Counted from the first letter of the stretch, positions 7,198 to 15,109 are shown. The stretch: DNA of 17,901 nucleotides from JAXHTH01 sp034211115 (GCA_034211115.1 JAXHTH010000084.1:1-17901), one strand, 5' to 3'. Numbers and translations: made by a program. The notes: generated by a model not told the origin, from the sequence alone.

Positions 7198-8673
7198 ATG
7201 CTCGAATCACGGTCACACATCTCGCCGGCGGGGATCGCCATCGCGCTCGTGCTTCTCGTGCTGCATCTGCCCGGCTGCGACGGCGGCCCGTCGGGGGAAG
7301 ACGACGCCTCCGCCGCCCCGACCCGACCCGCGCCCCGGCGCATCGTGCTCGTCTGCCTCGACACGCTGCGGGCCGGCCGGCTGGGTTGTTACGGCCATCA
7401 CCGCGACACCTCCCCCACCCTCGATGCCTTCGCCGCGGAAAACGTGCTTTTCTCGATCGCCCAGTCGCAATCGAGCCAGACGCTCATCTCGCACAAGTCG
7501 TTCTTCACCGCCAAACATCCGTTGCGGCTGATCCGCGAGATCACCTTCGCCGACTTCGACCTGCTGCGGGAGCGGAACGAGTCCGCGGACTTCCTGATCC
7601 GCGCCTTTCGCGAAGTGCCCAGCGATCCGTTCCTTCTCGAGCTGAAGAACGCGGGATATCGCACCGCCGCGTTCACCGACAACGTGTGGATCAGCGCCGA
7701 TTTCGGCTTCGATGCCGGCTTCGATGAGTTCGACGAATCGAGAGGGCACTTTGCGGAGATCCTGCCCAAGGCCTTCCGCTGGCTGGAGGAGCATCACGAT
7801 CAGCGGTTCTTCCTCTTCCTGCATACCTACGACACGCACTGCCCCTATCCCTGCCGCGAACCGTACAACAGCATGTTCAACGATCCTCGGGCGTCGGACA
7901 TCGACCTCGAGGGCCGGTGCGGCAAACCCATCGGCGATCGGCCCGGGCTGATGGGAATCGGGCTGAGCGAAGGCGACAAGGCCGCGATCGCCGACCGCTA
8001 CGACGGCGGGGTCGCCAGCGCCGACGCCTACATGGAGGATCTCTTCGACACGTTGCGCGCCCTGAACATCTACGACGAAACGCTCATCATCGTCCTCTCC
8101 GACCACGGCGAGAGTCTCGGCGAACACGAGCAGGTCGGCCACGGCGGGCTCTACATCGAACAGCTCATGGTCCCGTTCCTTGTCAAGCTCCCCGCCTCGT
8201 GGCGGATCGAGCCCGGCGTCGTCGATCAGCCGGTCGCGCTGCTCGATCTGATGCCCACGATCCTCGACGCCTGCGGTCTGCCCGTTCCGGAAGACTGCGA
8301 GGGACGATCGCTTCTGCCGCTGGTCACCGGAGGCGGCGCGCACCGCCGGCATCTCGTTGCGCAGACCACCTTCCGGGAAGGCGCCGAGGGGATCTCCAAC
8401 CCGGTCAAGCGCGCGATCCAGGACCCGGGACGATGGCTGCTCATCCACGACGGGCAGACCGATGCCCGCGCGCTGTTCGATCTGCTGGAGGATCCCGCCG
8501 GCCTGGTGAACGTCGCCGATCGGCATCCGGAGGTCGTCGAAGAACTTCTTGCCGTGCTGCGAACCTACGACGCGGGCGAGACGACCGGCGTGTTCGTCGC
8601 GCCGCCCGCCGACCCGATCAGCGAGGAGCGCAAGCGCGCCCTGGAATCCCTCGGCTATACGGGCGACGAGTGA
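7198..8673 (+). CDS. Sulfatase-fold lipoprotein with Thr at the nucleophile position
   Basis: 491 residues. The ATG at 7198 gives a lipoprotein signal (IALVLLVLHLPGC, lipid Cys27); an in-frame ATG at 7138 would add 20 basic residues. It belongs to the alkaline phosphatase/sulfatase superfamily. Metal-site motifs are VCLDTLRAGRLGCYG (Asp55), HTYDTHCPYPC (Asp212, His214), LSDHGESLGEH (Asp302, His303) and GHGGLY (His315). The C-terminus has the usual ALFDLLEDPAGLVNVADRHPE and ESLGYTGDE. Where classical sulfatases have C/S-x-P-x-R, this one reads TLISH (Thr95-His99). Formylglycine therefore cannot form, and sulfate-ester hydrolysis by the standard route is unlikely. It may be a phosphohydrolase, a phosphotransferase or a Thr-type sulfatase-like enzyme. 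It is probably the first gene of a run with GH116 (89 nt downstream) and the dehydrogenase. Confidence 0.85.
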   Translation: MLESRSHISPAGIAIALVLLVLHLPGCDGGPSGEDDASAAPTRPAPRRIVLVCLDTLRAGRLGCYGHHRDTSPTLDAFAAENVLFSIAQSQSSQTLISHKSFFTAKHPLRLIREITFADFDLLRERNESADFLIRAFREVPSDPFLLELKNAGYRTAAFTDNVWISADFGFDAGFDEFDESRGHFAEILPKAFRWLEEHHDQRFFLFLHTYDTHCPYPCREPYNSMFNDPRASDIDLEGRCGKPIGDRPGLMGIGLSEGDKAAIADRYDGGVASADAYMEDLFDTLRALNIYDETLIIVLSDHGESLGEHEQVGHGGLYIEQLMVPFLVKLPASWRIEPGVVDQPVALLDLMPTILDACGLPVPEDCEGRSLLPLVTGGGAHRRHLVAQTTFREGAEGISNPVKRAIQDPGRWLLIHDGQTDARALFDLLEDPAGLVNVADRHPEVVEELLAVLRTYDAGETTGVFVAPPADPISEERKRALESLGYTGDE

Positions 8674-8762
8674 CGCCCGATGACCGCCGTGCCCGGCCGG
8701 TCCTGCCGCCTCGGCGCTGCCTGTTTCGTGCTCGATGTCTCATCACGTGAGGACGCCCCATC

Positions 8763-11700
8763 ATGGCACGCACCCCCCGCCACGCGATCGTCGTTGCCGC
8801 GCTGACGACTTCTCTGGGACTTCTCGCCGGACGCGCCGCGGCCGCGGATCAGCTCCCGCCCGGCGCACATGACTACAACGGCCCCTACACGGGCGAGCAC
8901 CTCAATCGCATCGCCTTCCCCCTCGGCGGGATCGGGGCGGGAATGATCGCCCTGGAAGGGACCGGCGCGATCTCGCACGTCTCCGTCCGCAACGAGATGG
9001 AGTTCTTCAACGAGCCGTTCACGCTGGCCGCGCTCTGCATCCGCCGGCCGGAGGGCAACATCGCGAAGGTGCTGGAGGGACCGGTGCCGGACTGGAAGAT
9101 CTTCGGCGGCGCCGGCACCGGTAACGGAGGCGCGGGACGATCCTGGGGCCTGCCCCGCTTCGATGAGGCCGAGTTCCTCGCCCGCTTCCCGTTCGCGACG
9201 ATCACGCTGCGCGATGACGAGATCCCGCTGAAGATCGAGCTGACCGGCTGGAGCCCCTTCACCCCGCCCGAGGCCGACGACTCGAGCCTGCCCGCCGCCG
9301 CGCTGGAGTATCGCTTCACCAACACGGGCCGGCGCGCCGTCGATGCCGTCTTTTCCTATCACGCCAAAGACTTCATGGCGCTGGGCAATCGCGGCGACAC
9401 GATCCGGCCGTTCAAGAATGGTTTCATCCTCCGGCAGGACCCGACCGACGATCACCCCGAGCACGAGGGCGGCTGCGCGATCTTCGTCGATGATGAGAAT
9501 GCCATCGTCGATCACGGCTGGTTCCGAGGCGGCTGGTGGGATTCCGTCACCCTCGCCTGGCGCAACGTGCAGGAAGGACGGCTGGTGGATAATCCTCCGC
9601 AAGCCGGCCGCGCTCCCGGCGCCTCGCTGTTCGTCCCGCTAACGCTTCAACCGGGCGAGACGCGCACCGTCCGCCTGTCGATCGTGTGGTACGTGCCGAA
9701 CACGACGCTGCGGGCGGGGCGGGATGCGCCTGGCCCCGCCTTCGCCGCCGGCCCCTCGCGCGGGACCGCGCCGCAGCAACAGGAAGTGACCGGCTTCCTC
9801 GGCAGCGGGCTCGTCAACACCTTCGACCCCTACGGCGACGCCGCGACGGGCACGCTGACCTCCCCGCCGTTCACCCTGACCCACGATTCCATCCAGTTCC
9901 TCATCGGCGGCGGGAATCACTCCGAGAAGACCTGCCTCCAGTTGCTCGTCGATGACGAGATCGTGCGCCGCGCCGCCGGCCGCGACACCGAACACCTCGA
10001 GTGGACGACGTGGAACATCGCCGAGCTGAAAGGGAAAACCGCCCGGCTCCGGATCGTCGATGAGGAGACCGGCGCCTGGGGGCACATCAATGTCGATCAC
10101 ATCATCCTGACCGATCGGGAGTGGAAGAGCGCCGCCGAGCTGATGCGACATCGCCCCGCGTGGGACGAAGCCGTCGTTGTCCTGAACGACTTCGAGGGCG
10201 ATGACTTCGGCGACTGGATTGCGGAGGGCCCGCCGGCGCCGTGCGGCGGCCCCTGCGCTGATGTTCCGACGTATCACACGCCCTGGTCCGCCGGCCGCTT
10301 CGAGAGCCTCGATGCCCTCGCTGACTACTGGCGCGACAAGTACGACGATCTGCGCGATGCGTCGGCGACCTTCCGCGACGCGTTCTACGACTCGACGCTT
10401 CCGCCGGAGGTCATCGAGGCCGTCGCGGCCAATCTGACTATTCTCAAGTCGCCCACCGTGCTTCGCCAGACCGACGGGCGCCTCTGGTGCTTCGAGGGTT
10501 GCTGCGACAGTTGGGGATGCTGCCACGGCTCGTGCACGCATGTGTGGAACTACGCCCAGGCCCTGCCGCACCTCTTCCCGACGCTCGAGCGCTCCCTGCG
10601 CCGGACCGAGTTCCACGAGAGCCAGGATGAACGCGGGCACCAGACGTTCCGATCGTGCCTGCCCATCCGGCCGGTGGCGCACACGTTCCACGCGGCGGCC
10701 GACGGCCAGCTCGGCGGGATCCTGAAGGTCCACCGCGACTGGCGCATCTCCGGCGACGACGACTGGCTCCGCGCGATCTGGCCCCGGGTCAGAAAGAGCC
10801 TTGACTATTGCATCGAAACGTGGGATCCGCGCGGCCGCGGCGTGCTCGAGGAACCGCACCACAACACCTACGACATCGAGTACTGGGGCCCGGACGGCCA
10901 CTGCTCGAGCTTCTACCTCGGCGCCCTCGCCGCCGCCGTCCGGATGGGCGAGGTCCTCGGCGAAGATGTTTCGCGCTACCGGGCGCTCCTCGCCGACGGT
11001 CGCCGGTTCCTCGAAACCGAGCTTTACAACGGCGAGTATTTCTATCAGCGCGTGCAGACGGAGGGACTGAACGCGGAGTTCCGCCCCCTGGACGCGTCCG
11101 CCAACGGGGAGGGGTATAACGAGATCATCGCCGCGCTGAACGAGCAGGGACCGAAATACCAGTACGGCGAGGGATGCCTCTCCGACGGCGTGCTCGGCTT
11201 CTGGATGGCTCGCGTGTGCGGGCTCGATCAGAACATCGTCGATGAGGCGAAGGTCCGCAGCAATCTCCGCGCGATCCACCGATACAACCTCCGCCACGAT
11301 CTGACCGATCACGCGAACCCGCAGCGGCCGACGTTCGCGCTGGGACGCGATGGCGGGCTGCTGCTCTGCACCTGGCCGCACGGCAACGCGCCGGCGCTTC
11401 CCTTCGTCTACAGCGATGAAGTCTGGACCGGGATCGAATACCAGGTCGCCTCGCATCTCATGATGGAAGGGCTCGTCGAGGAGGGCCTGGAGATCGTCCG
11501 CCTCTGCCGCGATCGATACGACGGCCGCGTGCGCAACCCCTTCAACGAGTACGAATGCGGCCACTGGTACGCCCGCGCGATGTCCAGTTACGCCCTGCTC
11601 CAGGGCCTGACCGGCGTGCGCTACGACGCCGTCGAGAAGACGCTCTACATCAATTCGCAGGTCGGCGACGACTTCCGCGGCTTTGTTTCGACCGCGACCG

Positions 11701-11804
11701 GATACGGCGTCGTCGGCCTCGACCGCGGCCGGCCGTTCATCGACGTCAGGCACGGCCGCATCGATACCGACCGGATCGTCTTCCGCGAGTCGGGACGCGA
11801 CTGA
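8763..11804 (+). CDS. GH116-family glucosidase (DUF608) with inserted beta-sandwich module
   Basis: 1013 residues with a signal peptide (cleavage near RAAA-AD, residue 28). Residues about 45-312 are the GH116 N-terminal domain: HLNRIAFPLGGIGAGMIALEGTGAIS, later SYHAKDF and SIVWYVPN. Residues about 545-965 are the (alpha/alpha)6 catalytic domain: WCFEGCCDSWG, CTHVWNYAQALPHLFPTLER and HHNTYDIEYWGPDGHCSSFY. The likely nucleophile is Glu578 (CFEG) and the likely acid/base Asp704 (NTYD). They are 126 residues apart, close to the 127 of the archaeal SSO1353 enzyme. The family cleaves beta-glucosides, beta-xylosides and glucosylceramides. Between the two domains, residues about 340-487 hold a module usually seen beside GH32 and similar planctomycete proteins (GFLGSGLVNTF, FLIGGGNHSEKTCLQLLVDD, WGHINVDHI, DFEGDDFGDW). 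It lies between the sulfatase-like and dehydrogenase genes. Confidence 0.9.
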   Translation: MARTPRHAIVVAALTTSLGLLAGRAAAADQLPPGAHDYNGPYTGEHLNRIAFPLGGIGAGMIALEGTGAISHVSVRNEMEFFNEPFTLAALCIRRPEGNIAKVLEGPVPDWKIFGGAGTGNGGAGRSWGLPRFDEAEFLARFPFATITLRDDEIPLKIELTGWSPFTPPEADDSSLPAAALEYRFTNTGRRAVDAVFSYHAKDFMALGNRGDTIRPFKNGFILRQDPTDDHPEHEGGCAIFVDDENAIVDHGWFRGGWWDSVTLAWRNVQEGRLVDNPPQAGRAPGASLFVPLTLQPGETRTVRLSIVWYVPNTTLRAGRDAPGPAFAAGPSRGTAPQQQEVTGFLGSGLVNTFDPYGDAATGTLTSPPFTLTHDSIQFLIGGGNHSEKTCLQLLVDDEIVRRAAGRDTEHLEWTTWNIAELKGKTARLRIVDEETGAWGHINVDHIILTDREWKSAAELMRHRPAWDEAVVVLNDFEGDDFGDWIAEGPPAPCGGPCADVPTYHTPWSAGRFESLDALADYWRDKYDDLRDASATFRDAFYDSTLPPEVIEAVAANLTILKSPTVLRQTDGRLWCFEGCCDSWGCCHGSCTHVWNYAQALPHLFPTLERSLRRTEFHESQDERGHQTFRSCLPIRPVAHTFHAAADGQLGGILKVHRDWRISGDDDWLRAIWPRVRKSLDYCIETWDPRGRGVLEEPHHNTYDIEYWGPDGHCSSFYLGALAAAVRMGEVLGEDVSRYRALLADGRRFLETELYNGEYFYQRVQTEGLNAEFRPLDASANGEGYNEIIAALNEQGPKYQYGEGCLSDGVLGFWMARVCGLDQNIVDEAKVRSNLRAIHRYNLRHDLTDHANPQRPTFALGRDGGLLLCTWPHGNAPALPFVYSDEVWTGIEYQVASHLMMEGLVEEGLEIVRLCRDRYDGRVRNPFNEYECGHWYARAMSSYALLQGLTGVRYDAVEKTLYINSQVGDDFRGFVSTATGYGVVGLDRGRPFIDVRHGRIDTDRIVFRESGRD

Positions 11805-11863
11805 GAATCACCGACCGGGAGGCGCGGCGGAATACTGCCGCGTTCGCATCGCTTTTGTGATCG

Positions 11864-11870
11864 AAGGAGA
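11864..11870 (+). promoter_or_regulatory. Ribosome binding site of the exported dehydrogenase
   Basis: AAGGAGA lies 5 nt before the ATG at 11876. It decides that translation begins upstream of the lipoprotein signal, not at the internal Met49, which has no comparable site. Confidence 0.8.
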
Positions 11871-11875
11871 CCGGT

Positions 11876-13024
11876 ATGACGCCATCGATTCCCGGATGTT
11901 GCGCCCGCGCCGCCGCGGTGATCTGCCTCGCGCTGGTTGGGGTCATGCTCCCCGCCTGCGCGGCCCCGCCGGAGACACAGACGGCGACCGCGGCGCCGCT
12001 CCCTTCCGATCTCGGCTCGATGCGCCACGCGACGGTCGCCCTCCCCACGGACGGCGGTCGTGTACCGCTCACCTTTCTCGCCGGCCCGCTGCCGGAGGGC
12101 GTGCTCGCCGAGATGAGGGCGGCCGCGCCGAATGTGCGCATCATCGCCGGCCTTTCGCGGGACGAGGCATTGAAGCTCGCGCCGCAGGCGCACGGCATCG
12201 ACGGCCGCTTCTGTACGGCGGGGATCCTCGACGCCGCCGATCGGCTGTGCTGGGTGCAGGCGCTCAGCGCGGGCGTCGATCGCTACCTCGCCGTGCCCGG
12301 CCTGCGCGACAGCGACCGCATCGTCTTCACGAACATGCAGGGCGTGCACGGCCCGACGATCGCCGATCACGTCTTTGGGATGCTGCTGACCCTTACGCGC
12401 GACCTGCGCTATTACCTTGACGATGAACAGCGCGGGACGTGGGATCGTGACGGGTCCGGCGCGCCGCGCATCGCGCTGGAAGGGCGCACGCTGTTCGTCG
12501 TCGGCCTGGGCGGGATCGGCCGTGAAGTCGCGCAGCGCGGCAAGGGGTTCGGCATGCGGGTGCTCGCCACGCGGCGCAGCGCCACGCCCCCGCCGTCGTT
12601 CGTCGATCGACAGGGCACGCCCGACGATTCATTCGCGTTCCTGCGCGAGTCGGATGTCGTCGTGCTCTGCGTTCCGCTCACCGAGGAGACGCGGGGCATG
12701 ATCGGGGCCGAGGAGCTGGCGCTGCTCAGGCCCGGCTCGTATCTCATCAACATCGCGCGCGGGCCGGTGGTGGACACCGAGGCGCTCGTCGATGCGCTGC
12801 AGAGCGGCCGGCTCGCCGGGGCGGGGCTCGATGTCACCGATCCCGAGCCGCTGCCGGGCGATCACGTCCTGTGGTCGATGGACAACGTCCTCATCACGCC
12901 GCACGTGTCGAGCCGGTCGGAGCTGACGGAGGACCGGCGCTGGGCGCTGTACATCGAGAACATGCGCCGCTTCGGCGCCGGCGAGCCGCTGCTGAACGTC
13001 GTCGACAGGATGGCGGGGTATTGA
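11876..13024 (+). CDS. D-2-hydroxyacid dehydrogenase with lipoprotein signal
   Basis: 382 residues. The family reduces 2-oxoacids, or oxidises D-2-hydroxyacids, using NAD(P)(H). The Rossmann motif is VVGLGGIGREVAQRGKGFGM (GxGGxG at 210-215). The second strand ends ATRR (231-234), with Arg where NAD-specific enzymes have an acidic residue, so NADP(H) is favoured. The catalytic triad is complete: Arg295 (NIARGPVVD), Glu324 (DVTDPEP) and His343 (TPHVSS). The oddity is the N-terminus, AAAVICLALVGVMLPAC, a good type II signal with lipid Cys28. It implies a membrane-anchored, periplasm-facing enzyme, yet free NADP(H) is cytosolic. The AAGGAGA site supports this start. It is 71 nt downstream of GH116 and probably co-transcribed. 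The substrate is unknown. Confidence 0.87.
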   Translation: MTPSIPGCCARAAAVICLALVGVMLPACAAPPETQTATAAPLPSDLGSMRHATVALPTDGGRVPLTFLAGPLPEGVLAEMRAAAPNVRIIAGLSRDEALKLAPQAHGIDGRFCTAGILDAADRLCWVQALSAGVDRYLAVPGLRDSDRIVFTNMQGVHGPTIADHVFGMLLTLTRDLRYYLDDEQRGTWDRDGSGAPRIALEGRTLFVVGLGGIGREVAQRGKGFGMRVLATRRSATPPPSFVDRQGTPDDSFAFLRESDVVVLCVPLTEETRGMIGAEELALLRPGSYLINIARGPVVDTEALVDALQSGRLAGAGLDVTDPEPLPGDHVLWSMDNVLITPHVSSRSELTEDRRWALYIENMRRFGAGEPLLNVVDRMAGY

Positions 13025-13029
13025 AGAGA

Positions 13030-13110
13030 GAGTCCTGAGTCGTGAGTCTTGAGTCCTGAGGCTTGGAGACCTGGAGACCTGGAGGCTTGAAGGCTTGGAA
13101 GCCTGGAGGG
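13030..13110 (+). repeat. Heptamer-then-octamer tandem array, copy 1
   Basis: Five 7-nt units of consensus GAGTCNT (13030-13064) are followed by five 8-nt units of consensus GGAGRCYT (13065-13104) and a partial unit. It begins 5 nt after the dehydrogenase stop codon. A reverse-complement copy with the same heptamer-to-octamer order lies at 15013-15099, on the other side of the propeller gene. Confidence 0.85.
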
Positions 13111-13152
13111 CGGCACGGCCAGCGAGCACTTCCGGGGGCGGGAGTCGGCCGT

Positions 13153-13194
13153 GCGATGAGCGAGTGGCGGGGAGCGATGGGCGATCAGCGATGA
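13153..13194 (+). repeat. Second heptamer array, consensus GCGATGA
   Basis: Six contiguous 7-nt units all begin GCG; four read GCGATNN (GCGATGA twice, GCGATGG, GCGATCA) and two are diverged. The sequence differs from the GAGTCNT array 43 bp away, but the 7-nt period is the same. Confidence 0.75.
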
Positions 13195-13468
13195 GGCGGA
13201 GTGCGCAGCCAGCGAGCTGCGGCGGCCCCCCGGACCCGCCAGCGGCTCGCTTCCGGGAATCAGGGGCCGGAAGGGCTGCCGATGCCCCTTTTCCGGAGCC
13301 GACTTCCGCGGACGGGGCCCTTTCCGGGCTCCGGGGGCCGGGGGGCGGATTTCCCTTGAATCGCGGGGGATATCCAGTATTGTGGATGCCGGTATCCGCT
13401 CTGCGGCCGCCGCCGTGGCCCGCCGCGTGGCTGTGGGGGGACGGCGTGCGGCGGAGCGGACGATCAAA

Positions 13469-13474
13469 GGGAGG
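13469..13474 (+). promoter_or_regulatory. Ribosome binding site of the FG-GAP protein
   Basis: GGGAGG lies 6 nt before the ATG at 13481. It chooses this start over an in-frame ATG at 13382 and places the signal peptide at the N-terminus. Confidence 0.8.
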
Positions 13475-13480
13475 TCAGCC

Positions 13481-14782
13481 ATGTCACCGAAGCGCATCCG
13501 GCGTTGGATCTCGCGCGCGGCCGTCGCCCTCGCGTGCCTGTCGATCCTCAACGCTCCGCCCGCCCTCGCCCAGTGCGAGCATCCTATGTTCGACGATCCC
13601 GTCGGCTACATAACAACAGGCTTGTGGCCGACGCGTGTGGCCCTGGGTGATCTGAATGGTGATGACTGGCTCGACATGGCTGTGACGAGCGAGGAAGGCA
13701 GTGAAAAACTGTCAATCCTGCTGAATAACGGCGATGGTACCTTTGGCAGCCAAGATGGCTACACTGTACCCCCTCCGTCTTCTGTCGCTCTAGGTGATGT
13801 TGATGGAGACGAATGGCTCGACATCGCCGTGACCCTCCCGTCTTTCGATGACGTGTCCATCCTGCTGAACAACGGTGATGGGACGTTTGCCCCCGCCGTC
13901 AGCTACCCCGCAGGCGACGTGCCACGATCCGTGGCCTTCGGTGATGTTGATGGAGACGAATGGCCCGACATGGTTGTGGCAAACGCATTTAGCGATGATG
14001 TTTCCATCCTCCTGAACAACGGCGACGGGACGTTCGCTGATGCTGTCAACTACGCAGCAGGTAATCTGCCAATGTCCATAGCTTTGGGTGATGTGAACGG
14101 AGACGATTGGATTGACATGGCCACGGCGAATGGGTACAGCGACGATGTTTCCATCCTCCTGAACAACGGCGACGGGACGTTCGCTGATGCCGTCAGTTAC
14201 CCTGCAGGAGATGGGCCACAATCCATAGCCGTGGGTCTTGTGGATGGTGATGGGTGGCTTGACATGGCTGTAGCGAACCTTCACAGCCCTGATGTATCCA
14301 TCCTGTTGAACAACGGTAATGGTACGTTCGGAGCCACCGTCAACTACCACGCAGGCGGTCATCCGCATTCCGTGGCCTTGGGTGATCTGAATGGCGACGA
14401 CTGGCTCGATGTGGGCGTGGCTGACAGCGCTGATGTGGCTATTCTGCTGAACAACGGTGACGGCACATTTGGCTCCGCCTACGACTACGACATGGACGGT
14501 AGTCCATATTCCCTTGCTTTCGGTGATGTGGACGGAGACGACTGGCTCGACGTGGCCGCAACGGACTATCGGATATATCCCGACAATAAGGTCTGGGTGT
14601 TTACGAGCCTCTGCCCGAATTCATGCCCCGCTGACTTCGACGAAGACGGCGATGTCGATACCGCCGACCTGCTCTTCCTCCTCGGCGCATGGGGCACGCC
14701 GGATGGCGATGTAGACGGAGACGGCGACACCGACACCGCCGACCTCCTTGCGCTTCTCGCCTTCTGGGGCGACTGTCCGTAG
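13481..14782 (+). CDS. Secreted seven-repeat FG-GAP beta-propeller with dockerin-like tail
   Basis: 433 residues; signal peptide 1-30 ends ALA before QCEH. Seven FG-GAP/VCBS-type repeats begin at residues 56, 105, 154, 203, 252, 301 and 348. Each has GD(V/L)(D/N)GD(D/E)WLD, then DVSILLNNGDGTF. The 49-residue period fits a seven-bladed, calcium-binding propeller. Residues 382-433 are a dockerin-like tail with two loops (DFDEDGDVDTADL and DVDGDGDTDTADL), ending FWGDCP. It is probably a surface or extracellular binding protein; no catalytic residues were seen. The coding DNA is visibly less GC-rich than its neighbours, with more A/T at third positions (for example GATGTTGATGGAGACGAATG), which may indicate transfer. 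It is flanked by inverted heptamer arrays. Confidence 0.88.
   Translation: MSPKRIRRWISRAAVALACLSILNAPPALAQCEHPMFDDPVGYITTGLWPTRVALGDLNGDDWLDMAVTSEEGSEKLSILLNNGDGTFGSQDGYTVPPPSSVALGDVDGDEWLDIAVTLPSFDDVSILLNNGDGTFAPAVSYPAGDVPRSVAFGDVDGDEWPDMVVANAFSDDVSILLNNGDGTFADAVNYAAGNLPMSIALGDVNGDDWIDMATANGYSDDVSILLNNGDGTFADAVSYPAGDGPQSIAVGLVDGDGWLDMAVANLHSPDVSILLNNGNGTFGATVNYHAGGHPHSVALGDLNGDDWLDVGVADSADVAILLNNGDGTFGSAYDYDMDGSPYSLAFGDVDGDDWLDVAATDYRIYPDNKVWVFTSLCPNSCPADFDEDGDVDTADLLFLLGAWGTPDGDVDGDGDTDTADLLALLAFWGDCP
13997..14190 (+). repeat. 47-bp perfect direct repeat inside the propeller gene
   Basis: Bases 13997-14043 and 14144-14190 are identical, starting GATGTTTCCATCC and ending GCTGATGC. They are offset by 147 nt, exactly one 49-residue repeat. 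Other repeats differ at many synonymous sites, so this pair reflects recent duplication or gene conversion of a blade. Confidence 0.85.
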
Positions 14783-15012
14783 GGGCCGCGCGGCGGGTCG
14801 GCCGCATTCAGCACGGCCTGCCGATTTCCCGCTGGAAAGCGGAGCCGTTTGTGGGACAATCAAGACCGGCCCCCGGCCCCCGAGCCAAGGCCCCCGGGCC
14901 TTCGGAATGCCGCGGCGCGGCGCTGTTGACCACGCACGGTGGTCGCCGGGTACCCGCGGGCGGGTCCGGGGGGCGCCGCGGGTCGCCGGCCGCAGCGCCC
15001 ACGTTCGTCTAT

Positions 15013-15099
15013 CAAACCTCCAGACCTTCACGTCTCACGACTCAGGACTCACGACCCAAGACTCAAGTCTCACGACTCAGGACTCGAGACTCAGGACTC
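15013..15099 (-). repeat. Heptamer-then-octamer tandem array, copy 2 (inverted)
   Basis: Read on the minus strand, ten 7-nt units related to GAGTCNT (15099 down to 15030) are followed by two 8-nt units (GAAGGTCT, GGAGGTTT). The unit sequences and the heptamer-before-octamer order match the array at 13030-13110, but in opposite orientation, so the octamer ends face each other across the propeller gene. Confidence 0.85.
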
Positions 15100-15109
15100 G
15101 CCACACACC

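Larger units (their letters stand above)
13025..13480. other. 456-bp gap rich in short-period repeats
   Basis: No gene is supported. The gap holds the GAGTC heptamer/octamer array (13030-13110), an inverted pair GCACGGCC / GGCCGTGC (13113-13120 and 13147-13154), and a second heptamer array (13153-13194). It also has a very GC-rich tract (13220-13360) where CCAGCGAGC (13119, 13209) and its near-inverse GGCTCGCTTCCGGG recur. The promoter of the next gene presumably lies in the last 100 bp, but no clear boxes are seen. Confidence 0.55.

Noticed and set aside
7213..8526. 437-codon minus-strand open frame opposite the sulfatase-like gene
   Set aside because: It is antisense to a gene with clear metal-site motifs. 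The frame arises from GC-biased third positions.
9639..11753. 704-codon minus-strand open frame opposite GH116
   Set aside because: It lies entirely antisense to a gene with intact catalytic motifs, with no recognisable domain or ribosome binding site.
13030..15099. CRISPR array
   Set aside because: The repeats are 7-8 nt and contiguous with no spacers, and no cas gene is present.
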